From Oscarella lobularis (Eukaryota; Porifera; Homoscleromorpha; Homosclerophorida; Oscarellidae): DNA of 64,000 bases. Shown in pieces: positions 25,927 to 36,410 of this stretch. The notes under the pieces were generated by a model, which saw only the letters and a list, made by a program, of their open reading frames with translations, made no database searches and was not told the DNA's origin. Every line of letters starts with the position of its first letter. Position 1 is the first letter of the stretch. The position numbers and the translations under genes are program-made. The stretch is from NCBI RefSeq assembly GCF_947507565.1, contig NC_089181.1, positions 3,437,994 to 3,501,993 on the forward strand, read 5' to 3'.

Positions 25927-27025
25927 TGAATATTAATTGACTTTTCTATAGTACCTCGGCTCTTTCACTACCAGCTAGATCAACCAAATTAATTTTTGAC
26001 GTCGTTTCGCGAGGAACGCCCTCTTCAAACAAGGCTTGAGTAAAAGAAATGGTAAAAACGGCATGAGATCGACTGCTGACATCATTCATGAGAGTAGCAG
26101 CAGTTGTTCTACGAAATTGTCGCCTAATTGTAAGAGAGAGAGAGAGAGAGAGAGATAATCCATACCTGCGTCTGTTTCCTATTTCCATAAGCGCTTCAAC
26201 ATCTGAAAGCTTTTCGACGACGTGTCTGGAGAGGTTTTCGACGTACGGTCCATTGTCAGGATGTTCTCTCACTAAAGAACGTCATGTAGAATACATCATC
26301 ATTTTTTTTCTGTTGTTGACTTTTCTACCTTTCAATGTATATGGTGCAGCGACGGTGTCACTTTTATTGGCAGACGGCGGCAACATTAGATCTTTAACTC
26401 GTTCATTGTATATTTCCAAATAGCTAATGCAATTATGTTATTATGTAATTATTAATTAATGAAATAAATCGATTGGAGGAGGAGGGACTTAGGGTACCTG
26501 ACTTGAGCTTTACAAGACATTTCGATTTGAGATTGTGTAACCCTTTCGAATAATTGCTCGCATATTCTTGGAATGAGTCCTCTCTCATCGCCTCGACCGT
26601 TTCCCATCATCGAAAACGTTTTGCCAGCTCCCGTCTGACCGTAGGCGAAGACGCACGTGTTATAGCCGCCAAACGCCGATTCGAGAACCAACGATCCTAA
26701 GTCGTCAAATACTTTGTCCTGTCTTGCGTAGTTGTCTTCGCTGGGATCGAATGACGAGTACTAAAAACACGGAATCAATCGCCGCGCCGCGCGAGATGAT
26801 CGCTCCACTCCCTGCGCCTACCGCATAGTCGTAAGTGAACGCCCTCGGTTCGGAGCCAAGCGAATTGGGATTGACTAGAAGAACTTTACGACCTTCTTCC
26901 ATCGATACGACTCGTTTCGATTCTTCTTTTAGCTCTCGTTCGCTAAACGGACGAACGCGAACGGCAACTTTGACCGACGTGGCGGCGGCGGCGGCGGAGG
27001 CGGAGGCGAAGGCGGCGGCGGTCAT
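23382..27025 (-). CDS. Kinesin-3 family motor, KIF16B-like, with FHA domain and Cys-rich C-terminus
   Basis: This is a plus-end microtubule motor. After an Ala-rich start ([20 protein letters not shown]) the motor domain has [13 protein letters not shown]-loop [15 protein letters not shown] (about 26630), switch [10 protein letters not shown] (about 26075), switch [14 protein letters not shown] (about 25970) and the neck side [20 protein letters not shown]. The neck/linker [20 protein letters not shown] and the FHA-like domain from [20 protein letters not shown] are closest to KIF16B. Then come a His-rich stretch with a long Asp run (about 24296-24350), a coiled coil ([20 protein letters not shown]) and a second helix. 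There is no PX domain, which KIF16B uses to bind PI3P. The protein instead ends LSWFCCYCF, a cysteine cluster that could be lipidated. About 900 residues. I withhold a symbol because the tail differs. Confidence 0.85.
24296..24365. repeat. Trinucleotide run (GTC/GAC and ATC/GAT) encoding poly-Asp in the kinesin
   Basis: TCG/GTC repeats followed by ATC repeats on the + strand encode about 18 Asp residues, broken by one Gly, in the kinesin - strand frame, next to Asn and His runs. Such tracts vary in length between alleles. Confidence 0.85.
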
Positions 27026-27134
27026 AACTTCCTCGAGGAGGGCTGAGAATGTGTCACCTGTTTACCTCCGGGCACGTACAAGCACGTGTCAATTAATTAA
27101 CCAATTACAGTACGATGGAAAAATAGAAACTAAA

Positions 27135-30100
27135 CTAATTCGTTAACATTGTCATCGATTTGTCTTCTTGGTCGTCTTGCTCTTCTTTGAAGACGAGTTC
27201 GATTGCAGGCACCAAACGTGCAATATAGTCAACGTCTTTCAGCTTCAACTAGAAAATCAATAAAATGTGACTAATTGCAAGTCTATTTTACGCATACTGT
27301 ACCTTCATTAAATCGTATGCTAGAGCTGTTTTGCTAGTAAATGATTTGCTAATGACGGGAAATTTAGGATATCTCAAACTGAAATGAGTCAATATGAGCA
27401 TCTTTGTATTCATGTCAATTCCACATTGAATAGCCTCGGACATGGTGCTAAGAAAAGACGACTCTCATATCAAAATCTGGCGTACTACTACTCTATGTAC
27501 CAATGATTCTTGTTTATTGCTTCCTGTTGAAGTTCGTCTTCGTGAGTTGCTTCGTGAATAACAACAGTAGCATTGGCTCCTAATAAATAGGAAAGAGAGT
27601 GAGTGAGTGAGTGAGTGAGTGAGTGAGTAGACGGCAATGGGGACAGAGAGAGAGATGACCTGCTTTGACTAAGGCTGGACAGGGTCTCGTATCTCCACTA
27701 TAGACCATTTTCCAATCGTCTCGATGTTGAAATACAATGCCAAAGGCGTCACGACAGTGAATAACGGGCACGCAAATGAATTCCTTCATGCCCAACATCC
27801 CTGCAAATGTCTTTTCATATTTATGACCGCTGTGAAGCATATCGCCGCTATAGAGAAACCTAGAAACAAAAAAATGATGAAATAATTAGAGTTGGTGGGT
27901 GTTTCACTTGAAGGGGACAGGATGACAAGCTTCAACGTATTCGACGAGCCAACTTCGAAGATGAAGAGGACCTACAATTACAACGGGATGAGGCTAAAGA
28001 AAGTCATCATTATCATTATCATCAGAGGGAGAAGAAGAAGAAGAAGGATTAATTGACATTACATTGACTTTCTCCCTTTCCATTAGTATCTGAATGAGAC
28101 CCTAGGGGGAGAAGTAAGTATCAATAGTGAGCAAATGAAAATTCGCTTTGTACCAAGTGATGATCAGCGTGAATGTGAGAAATGAAAATGCAGCAAATGC
28201 TCGCAAGGACTCGTTTGATTTCATCTCCAAAAGTTCTCAACAGTTGTCCGTACGTTCCCTCGCCGCAATCCATCATCATTGACGTGCAGCTGTCGTCACT
28301 AAAAGTTTTAATCTAATCTTTTTGTGACTCCCAAGGGGGGGACATAGTGTACCTTCCAAGTCGAAGCAATATTCCAGAGACGTTTCTGTACTTTGAAGGT
28401 ACACTTGAAGCCGTTCCACTAAACGTGATTTCCACGTCATTATCATCATCGTTGTCGTCGTCGTGTGGCTGACGGGGAGTGAGGTTGATTTGATCAAGGC
28501 ACAATTTCATATCTGGCCTCTTTTTCATTTCTTCACAGATATCTTTGAGATTGGGATGAGCCAGCAAATCGCTCCTTCAATAAAAGAAAACAGTCGTTAA
28601 GTGTGTGTGTCGTCAAATGACGTCACGTGGTGTGTACGTGTCAAATCCTTTCAATTTGTCTGGTCTGAAATGAAACTTGAGACTGAGGTCTCCAGCTGTC
28701 ACGTTTTGTGGCAGCAGCAATTGTTGTTCCGCCGCCGTCGCCTCCGCCGTAGTCGCCGGCAATGGAAATACATTGGGATCAATGGCATGGAGTCGTGCTT
28801 GAATTTGTGATTGTCGTAAATAGACGAGACGTTGAGGAGACGTTTGTTCATTGATGACAATATGCTGGCATGATCCAAAGCTAACCCAAGAAAATACAAA
28901 TACAGTAATATTATTAATAATACTGCGTATCTACCTTGCGACAAGCCACTCTTGATATTGTGAAGATGAAAATAGACTGTGAGGTGTTATGTGAACTGCC
29001 ACTGTTGCATTCTTCTCCTTTGCATATCTTATCAGCATTTTGTTGCTAACCAATTGAGACCAATGATTTTCAGATGGACATTCAATAACTAAAGGTAAGA
29101 ATGATGAAATACTGATGATGATGATGATGACGTTGTCTCACTAAAAAATGTTGGTCCTGGACTTGGCTGTTCCATGCAATCGGATGGATTCACTTGTGTA
29201 CCGTCGTTTAGCGTAACCGTCTCTCCTTTCGTAAGACGTGAAAATGCTGGACCCCTAGAACAAGATTAGAAGAAGAAGAAGAAATAAATGACAATGAATT
29301 ACATTGGAACACCCAAGGCTTTGGCTTTATTGGGAAGAAACTTTCCCCTAACGTCGGCTAACTGGAATGGGGGGGGGGGGGGGGGGGGGGGGAGGGGGTA
29401 AATGCAAAAGAAGTTGTTGATAGAATGAGACAACAAACCTTTCCTATATATGATATAGCATAGTCAGTGTATTGTTTTCGTTTAGACGTTGTCTTTCTAA
29501 CACTTTTCTCATCATCCTCATCATCATCATCTGTAGTAGCAGCTGCTGTCAACTTTAGACCATCTACTAAGAGGGGAGGGAGAGAAGGAGCAGAAGGGGG
29601 AGTGGTTTGTCCCCAAAATAAAGTCGTTGCTTTAGCTAAGTACCTGTTACAATAGGCCAAAGTGTCACAATGTCATCTTCCAAGCAGGGAGGAGGAAAAA
29701 GAATGCCTCTGTCGTCGTCGTTTGACAATGATTTATCTAAATCTTCCATAAACTCTTCGTTTTCTACGCAAACGAATAAATTGTATAGAAAAGCAAAGAA
29801 TTTTTGCCTACTATAGTGAGCAACGCCTTTATAGAGAAAATGTCTTGTAGCTTGAACAAAACGAGTCTTGAAAAGAGAGAGAGAGAGAGAGAGAGAATTG
29901 TTAATGAGAAAAAGTCGATTGTTTTAAATTACCAAAGGTTGAGGACCGTGCAACGTGATTCCCTCCGAAGCTCCTGACTCTCTCAGCGTCAATCCCAGAC
30001 CGGGCAGTCCACCAAGACGTTCCCAAATCAATCGAGTGAAGAAGACGTGCTTTATTTTGGCCAAACGAACTCTAGAAAAGAAGAAAAACTAAGTAGTCTA

Positions 30101-30405
30101 AGGCTCCCAGTCGCGATCCACGAACCTGTGCTCCGTGCAAAATCTCTGAAGACCTTCTCCGCAGTTGAAAAGGTATCTGTGTTGAAAAAACAAGTGTGTT
30201 GCGTCCATCTCGGCTCGACTTCTCACCTCTGCCGATCGCTTATGAGCATGATCGACGGAAAAGAGTCGCCCGTCGCACTTCCAACGATCTGCAGATAAAT
30301 CCTCGACGGAGGGTTCATTTTCGTTCGAAAGCGGCCGCGATAGCTACAGAAACGACAAGAACTGCGCGAAAAAAGCCACGGTTGCAATCGTATCAACAAG
30401 AACAT
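27135..30405 (-). CDS. ELAC2: Long-form RNase Z (tRNA 3' processing endonuclease, ELAC2-like)
   Basis: ELAC2 cuts the 3' trailer from nuclear and mitochondrial pre-tRNAs. The N-terminal degenerate metallo-beta-lactamase half has SRIYLQIVGSATGDSFPSIM, YLFNCGEG, HVFFTRLIWERLGGLPGLGL and TLRESGASEGITLHGPQP. The C-terminal catalytic half has SGTASSVPSKYRNVSGILLR (the PxKxRN loop of long RNase Z), MMDCGEGTYGQL, FISHIHADHHLGLIQIL (HxHxDH zinc motif, about 28160), VYSGDTRPCPALVKAG, VVIHEATHEDE (HEAT motif) and LILTHFSLRYPKFP (final His). Two in-frame Met codons are visible: Met at 30405 precedes an Arg/Ser-rich presequence (FLLIRLQPWLFSRSSCRFCS), and Met at 30318 starts MNPPSR directly before the fold. 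That resembles the dual mitochondrial/nuclear start of human ELAC2. The stop is at 27135. Confidence 0.9.
29369..29392. repeat. G24 homopolymer inside an ELAC2 intron
   Basis: Twenty-four consecutive G on the + strand (C24 in the transcript), then A and G5. It is a likely slippage site and sequencing hazard. Confidence 0.9.
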
Positions 30406-31510
30406 GGACAAGAACGCGCGCTAAATATAAAAGAAAAAAATGTGCTAAAAAAGACGCTACGACGAGCGAAACAACAACTATGACGTACCAATCGAAATCC
30501 GAGTAAAAACGAAAATGAGGCCCCTCGTTGGGTGTTTTACAAAAGACTCGATCGAAAACATTCAGTTCGTCACGCGAAGGATACAAAAAAGCTAACGCGC
30601 TATAAAAACTCGAGTTATGTGTCACTAGCCAAAAAAGTGAGCAAGTGAGGCCCCTCGTTGGGATTATCGTTTAAAACTTGACAAACGAAGCTCTACGGCC
30701 TATTCAGCTCGAACGGCAACAACACTGAAGGTATGAAAAAGGCGTACAGACAGCGATCGCTTCAAAAAAAAAAGCCCCTCACGCGTCGCGACACATGAAA
30801 ACGCTTCAAAACGTCGTCGCTATCATGCCTATGAACTTCGCTTGCTCCATAAAAACCGCCAAAGTCTTCGCGTGGCGCTAAAAATTCCTTTTGCACCCGA
30901 AAAACCGCCCTTCTCGCGAAAAACGCGAAGATCGCGCACGCGGGTGAGGCCCTCATGGGGAATCGTCGAAAAAGACACCATTCGTACGCAACGATCACGC
31001 TTTGAAAACCCGTCGCGCAAAAAGAAAACGAAAAAAAGGGTTAGCTAAGCCACGTGAAATGGGTAAAAACGATCCAGAAAACGCAATCATCCCTCAAAAA
31101 CCCTCCAAATACTTCAAAAAGCAAAACCGCGCCCGCGCTTTCATTCGCCTAAATTTGAAATGCTTTCTTTTAGCAGCGATCGCCTTCGAACACCAAGAAA
31201 ACACCAGGAAACCAAAACAACAATAGGAGAATCGCGCCAAATCAGACGATACAAGAAACCGTTTAGCGCACAAAACGCAGTATAATCCACTCGTCCCTCT
31301 TTGTTACAAAGAGGTGACGACAAAAAACCAAATTCAAAACAAAAAAAGCCGCACTTTTAATGACCTATAATTTCTATATAAGTAATGAAGCACTCCCGAA
31401 AAGTAGGAGGGCCGCGGGTGCCTGTGGCAGTTGATCTCGCTCAACGTCATCACACCCCGCCCAGGGCAAGCACCGCCCACATTGTGGGCGCATGCGTAAA
31501 CCACGCCCAG
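30406..31510. other. 1.1-kb interval without a recognisable gene, upstream of ELAC2
   Basis: This separates ELAC2 from the subtelomeric repeats and should hold the promoter of ELAC2. The motif TGAGGCCCCTCGTTGGG occurs at 30516-30532 and 30646-30662, with a variant (TGAGGCCCTCATGGGG) at 30945-30960, spaced 130 and 299 bp apart. A perfect hairpin CCTCTTTG/CAAAGAGG lies near 31297-31315. Short ORFs on both strands show no protein features. From about 31400 a GC-rich stretch with GCCCA/CGCCC motifs leads into the minisatellite. Confidence 0.5.
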
Positions 31511-31668
31511 CTTAGCCCAGCTTAGCCCAGCTTAGCCCAGCTTAGCCCAGCTTAGCCCAGCTTAGCCCAGCTTAGCCCAGCTTAGCCCAGCTTAGCCCAG
31601 CTTAGCCCAGCTTAGCCCAGCTTAGCCCAGCTTAGCCCAGCTTAGCCCAGCTTAGCCCAGCTTAGCCC
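31511..31668. repeat. 10-bp minisatellite (CTTAGCCCAG)n at the subtelomere border
   Basis: Fifteen perfect units and one partial unit (CTTAGCCC) run directly into TTAGGG repeats at 31669. Each unit contains TTAGCCC, resembling a telomere repeat with altered bases. Confidence 0.95.
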
Positions 31669-31689
31669 TTAGGGTTAGGGTTAGGGTTA
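31669..31689 (+). repeat. Interstitial telomeric tract (TTAGGG)3.5
   Basis: Three and a half perfect repeats, G-strand pointing right, join the minisatellite to the 182-bp segment. This is the innermost telomeric tract of the array and may mark an earlier chromosome end. Confidence 0.9.
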
Positions 31690-31871
31690 AAAGGTGTACC
31701 CACTTGGGTGACCCTTAATAACTCCTTAAATATTGAACGTATGACGTCATGCATAGCATCATTTAAAAGGAAATTTAATAAGCTTTCGATTGATCCTATA
31801 TTTGCTGTGCAAATTATTTAGTATAAAGAAGTTATCAAGGTTTTTGTAAAGTCACTTTTTTTGGGTGATTT
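31690..31871. other. 182-bp segment trapped between telomeric tracts, copy A
   Basis: An AT-rich segment beginning AAAAGGTGTACCCACTTGGG is bounded on both sides by TTAGGG repeats, and an identical copy lies at 56795-56976. It has no known coding content. A stretch with AACTCCTTA...ATCATTTAAAAGG weakly resembles AACTTCTTA...ATCATTTGAAAGC of the PLE 3' region (about 32596-32642). It may therefore be the truncated 3' end of a related, diverged element; this is speculative. Confidence 0.7.
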
Positions 31872-31891
31872 TAGGGTTAGGGTTAGGGTTA
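31871..31891 (+). repeat. Interstitial telomeric tract between the 182-bp segment and the PLE micro-fragment
   Basis: About 3.5 TTAGGG units. The final GGGTTA merges with the fragment that follows. Confidence 0.9.
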
Positions 31892-31908
31892 TAGTACGGA
31901 TATTGCAC
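31886..31908 (-). mobile_element. Extremely 5'-truncated PLE copy (17 unique nt), copy A
   Basis: GGGTTA plus TAGTACGGATATTGCAC is exactly the 3' terminus of the full element (compare 31930-31952). Here it is followed at once by TTAGGG repeats. It reads as an insertion that stopped after 17 nt of reverse transcription and was then capped by telomere repeats. Confidence 0.8.
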
Positions 31909-31935
31909 TTAGGGTTAGGGTTAGGGTTAGGGTTA
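31909..31935 (+). repeat. Interstitial telomeric tract in front of PLE copy 1
   Basis: About 4.5 perfect TTAGGG repeats, whose last GGGTTA forms the junction with the 3' end of copy 1. Confidence 0.9.
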
Positions 31936-32060
31936 TAGTACGGATATTGCACAAGGCAGATCTGTATCAACTGCTAGTCTCCACGACCGACCTGGAATTT
32001 GGTGTCCTGTTTAGAAGGTTGGAGTAATTTGTATACTTATATTTTTCGTTTATCTTTTTT

Positions 32061-32107
<47 letters not shown>

Positions 32108-33615
32108 CCCGTTGAGTTATTCCTTGTAGGTTTTCCGTTTGGTGATTTATGGTGGTGGGGTATTGCCCCTTTGGGGGGGGGGGGGGAAAGGGGGAAGAAG
32201 GAAGGGGCCTAGCGAGCGTGGGGAGCAGGAGAGTCGGGTGGCGGGGTTTGGGGATCGATATATTGGTTTTTAGAAAATTCTTGGTAACTATGGCAACAGC
32301 AGGGTTTATAGGTTCCTTGGCGAGGTATTACTGGAAGGGGAAGATTGGGTCCTGAATCGCGCTTCTATTGTAAAGTTATGGTTGGTTAAAGAGGTTTGTG
32401 TTTAGGAAAATTCTTTTAAGATTTTTAGTTGCTAGGGAGATATGGGAGTGCGTTGGTAAAGTTGCGGAATATAATTCTACCGCGGGTGTCCCTTTCTGAA
32501 AAAAATCCTGGGTGTCCTAAGTCATTGTTTATGGAATTATGCTAAAATTTAGAATTCAAAAAGGGGGTCTAAAATCTATAAGTTGCTGGATTAACTTCTT
32601 ATTTGGTTCGTTGTGGTCGTATAATATATCATTTGAAAGCGTTTTGTGAGTACTATCTACATTCCTATGGGTGACGTCATTGGGTGTGATCTCTATTGAT
32701 TATTACTAAATACGTGTTTTAGAAGACCTTCAACTTATACTTCTTATTCTATATAGTAGGTTAAGAGTATTGGCAATTATTTTACTGGGGTTTTGTAGAG
32801 AATTTTATGTAGTTTAATATGGGTGTAGGGTCTCTTGGGCGTATTTGAGGTTTGATGTAATAAAATTCCGTTTTAACGATGTGTTCACATTTGCGTTTCT
32901 GATAATTTTCAGCTACGTTCTAAGTTGGGACCGGTGGTGGGCGTGTAGTGTTGTAGGTTTTTAGACGTGTGGGGAGTCTTTCTTATTTATTTTTCGTTGA
33001 TGATTTGAAATTTCCTTCGTGGTTATCCGGGGTTACGCGCATACGGGGTTAGGATTTTCTTTCATTTCTATGGTGGCTTTAAATGGGGCGAAGGAGAGGG
33101 AATGAGAGGGAATTGGTCGCGACGAAAGGTAGATTGCATGTTTGTGTGTCTTTTCATCGCGCGTGTTTCGGTTGCGGGGTCACCTACGCGTTCTATCCGT
33201 TTTCGTATTATTATTATTCGCTCTCTGCGCTAGTTTTGGAATTAGATCGTTGCGCGACGGGTTTTAGGGCGTGCTCGAGGGGTCGTTTACGTTACGCGGT
33301 GGAAGTTGGGGGCCCGCGTGGGGAAACCGGCGTCGTTGTTGTGATTTTTTGCGTTCTCGGGTGTTTTCGCGTGTTGTATGTTGTGCGGGTGAAAGTAGGG
33401 CGTGGATTTGTGTATGGTTTGGGTGTTGTTTCCTAAGTAGTTCTTTGTGTTCTTAGGGGGAAGGTTTGTTTCATTTTTTTCTTTTTTCAGGTTGTTTTTT
33501 AGGGAAGGCTTGTTGCGAGGCTTTGTTAGATAAGTGCATCGTAATTTTATGCGTTGTATGGGCTTTGGTTTTTTGTGTTGTGTAGAGATGGGTCATGCAG
33601 GAGATTAATCATAAG

Positions 33616-36410
33616 GTGTGGTTTTAACTTATTTATTTTCTATTTTGGTTTTTAATTCGTTTGTTCTAGGGGTATATGTATGGAGGGATCAGCGGAGGGA
33701 TGGGGCTCGCGAGAGAGGAGAGGAATGCGCGATAGGTGAGAGAAAGGAATGGCAGTGGATCGGTCGATGGTATGTGCTGTAGGTATTATTCTTTTTGATG
33801 AATTATTTTAAATTGTTTACTTTAGGGGCATATGTATGGAGGGATGAGAGGAGGAATAGGACACGCGAGGGAGGAGAAGAGTGAGCGATGGGTGAGCGAG
33901 GGGATGAGCAACGAATCGATCAATGGTATGTGTTGTAGGTATTATTCTTTTTAATGAAATATTTTCAATCGTTTATTGTAGGGGCATATGTATGGGAGGA
34001 TCAGAGGAGGGATGGGACACGCAAGGGAGGGGAGGGATAAGCGATGGGTAAGAGAGGATGAGCAACGGATCGATCAATGGTATGTGTTATAGGTAATATT
34101 CTTTTTAACGAATTATTTTGAATCGTTTATTCTAGAGGCATATGTATGGAAGGATCAGAGGAGAGATGGGACACGCGAGGGAGGAGAGGGATGAGCGATG
34201 GGTGAGAGAAAGGATTGGCAGCGGATCGGACGATGGTTTGTGCTATGGGTATTATTCTTTTTAACGAATTATTTTGACTTGTTTATTTTAGGGGCATGTG
34301 TATGGAAGGATGAGAGGAGGAATAGGACACGCGAGGGAGGAGAAGAGTGAGCGATGGGTGAGCGAGGGGATGAGCAACGAATCGATCGATGGTATGTGTT
34401 GTAGGTATTATTCTTTTTAGTGAAATATTTTAAATCGTTTATTGTAGGGGCATATGTATGGGAGGATGAGAAGAGGGATGGGACACGCAAGGGAGGGGAG
34501 GGATAAGCGATGGGTGAGAGAGAGGATGAGGAGCGGATCGATCGATGGTATGTGTTATAGGTAATATTCCTTTTAACGAATTATTTTGAATCGTTTATTC
34601 TAGAGGCATATGTATGGAAGGATCAGAGGAGAGATGGGACACGCGAGGGAGGAGAGGGATGAGCGATGGGTGAGAGAAAGGATTGGCAGTGGATCGGACG
34701 ATGGTTTGTGCTATGGGTATTATTCTTTTTAACGAATTATTTTGACTTGTTTATTTTAGGGGCATATGTATGGAAGGATGAGAGGAGGAATAGGACACGC
34801 GAGGGAGGAGGAGAGTGAGCGATGGGTGAGCGAGGGGATGAGCAACGAATCGATCGATGGTATGTGTTGTAGGTATTGTTCTCTTTAGTGAAATATTTTA
34901 AATCGTTTATTGTAGGGGCATATGTATGAGAGGATGAGAGGAGGGATGGGACACGCAAGGGAGGGGAGGGATAAGCGATGGGTGAGAGAGAGGATGAGCA
35001 GCGGATCGATCGATGGTATGTGTTATAGGTAATATTCTTTTTAACGAATTATTTTGAATCGTTTATTCTAGAGGCATATGTATGGAAGGATCAGAGGAGA
35101 GATGGGACACGCGAGGGAGGAGAGGGATGAGCGATGGGTGAGAGAAAGGATTGGCAGCGGATCGGACGATGGTTTGTGCTATGGGTATTAGTCTTTTTAA
35201 CGAATTATTTTGACTTGTTTATTTTAGGGGCATATGTATGGAAGGACGAGAGGAGGAATAGGACACGCGAGGGAGGAGAAGAGTGAGAGATGGGTGAGCG
35301 AGGGGATGAGCAACGAATCGATCGATGGTATGTGTTGTAGGTATTATTCTTTTTAGTGAAATATTTTAAATCGTTTATTGTAGGGGCATATGTATGGGAG
35401 GATGAGAGGAGGGATGGGACACGCAAGGGAGGGGAGGGATAAGCGATGGGTGAGAGAGAGGATGAGGAGCGGATCGATCGATGGTATGTGTTATAGGTAA
35501 TATTCCTTTTAACGAATTATTTTGAATCGTTTATTCTAGAGGCATATGTATGGAAGGATCAGAGGAGAGATGGGACACGCGAGGGAGGAGAGGGATGAGC
35601 GATGGGTGAGAGGAAGGATTGGCAGCGGATCGGACGATGGTATGTGCTGTGGGTATTATTCCTTTTAGCGGATTATTTTAACTCGTTTATTCTAGAGGCA
35701 TACGTATGGAAGGATCAGAGGAGAGGTGGGACACGTAAGGGAGGAGAGGGATGAGCGATGTGTGAGAGAGGATGAGCAGCGGATCGATCGATGGTATGTG
35801 TTATAAGTAGTATTCTTTTTAATGAATTATTTTAAGTCGTTTATTCTAGGGGCATATCTATGGGAGGATCAGATAGGAGGGATGGGACACGCGAGGGAGG
35901 AGAAGGATGAGCGGTGGGCGAGAGAGGATGGGCAGCGGGTCGGTCGGTGGTATGTGATATAGGTATGATTTTGTCTAATGAATTATTGTTAATGAATTGT
36001 TTTTAATTTGTTTATTTTAGGGGCATGGATATGGAGGAATCGGGGAAAGAAGGGAAGAGGCATGCAGATGAGAATGAGCGGTGAAGGAGGGGGTCAACAG
36101 AACAATCAAGTGGGAGGAATTTTGGGGTATGGGGTTGAGATACCTTTGGGCTTTTATTTGGTGGGCTGATATTTTTTCTTTTTTCGTTTTTGTAGAATTT
36201 GGTTGTGGGAAGTCAAGCGGAAGAGTCAGTCATAGAAAAAGAATAGAGAAGAGAAGGCTTTGGAGGCGTTCATTTGTGGTGAGTTTCTGGGTAGTGTATG
36301 TAGTGTGTGTTTTTTATTTGTTTATATGGTCTATTAGAGTTAGTCTGTTAGAGTTAGAAAGGGAGTCTTTCATCCTTTGCGTTGAGTCCCTTTGGTTTTC
36401 TTGTTTCCAG
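33616..36410 (+). ncRNA. Hypothetical multi-exon telomere-directed transcript (TERRA-like), copy 1
   Basis: On the + strand, opposite to the PLE ORF, GT-AG intron-like blocks are regularly placed: 33616-33669 (GTGTGG...TTCTAG, 54 nt), then one of 54-56 nt in each tandem monomer (33770-33825 and onward, GTATGT or GTTTGT...TTTATTxTAG), then 36127-36195 (GTATGG...TTTGTAG) and 36279-36410 (GTGAGT...TTTCCAG). The block size equals that of host introns. Exon-like blocks are 100 nt, not a multiple of three, so coding is unlikely. Transcription would run towards the telomere, as TERRA does. Equivalent positions recur at +8476, +16957 and +25105. There is no direct evidence of transcription. Confidence 0.35.
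33670..36020. repeat. 15-unit tandem array, 156-bp monomer with 468-bp higher-order period (copy 1)
   Basis: Monomers begin at 33670, 33826, 33982, 34136, 34292, 34448, 34604, 34760, 34916, 35072, 35228, 35384, 35540, 35696 and 35850; a divergent one follows at 36021. Most are 156 bp. Types recur every third unit (GGGCATATG with GAGGAGGAAT; GGGCATATG with GGGATAAGCG; AGGCATATG), giving a 468-bp higher-order repeat in the middle. Each monomer splits into a purine-rich 100-bp half and a T-rich 56-bp half. Confidence 0.93.

Noticed and set aside
33083-33456. + strand ORFs of 117 and 61 residues, identical in all four PLE copies
   Set aside because: Their conservation only reflects near-identity of the whole units. 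The sequences have no recognisable domain and lie antisense in the PLE 3' region.
34269-35426. Three 73-residue - strand ORFs spaced 468 bp apart in the tandem array (and equivalents in the other copies)
   Set aside because: The spacing is the higher-order repeat period. They are frames that happen to be open across two monomers, Ser/Pro/His-rich, with no domain.
33670-36020. Array considered as CRISPR or as ordinary satellite
   Set aside because: There is no repeat/unique-spacer alternation, monomers are homologous throughout, and the organism is a eukaryote. Ordinary satellite remains possible but does not explain the splice-site-like borders, so it is reported as a repeat plus a hypothesis.
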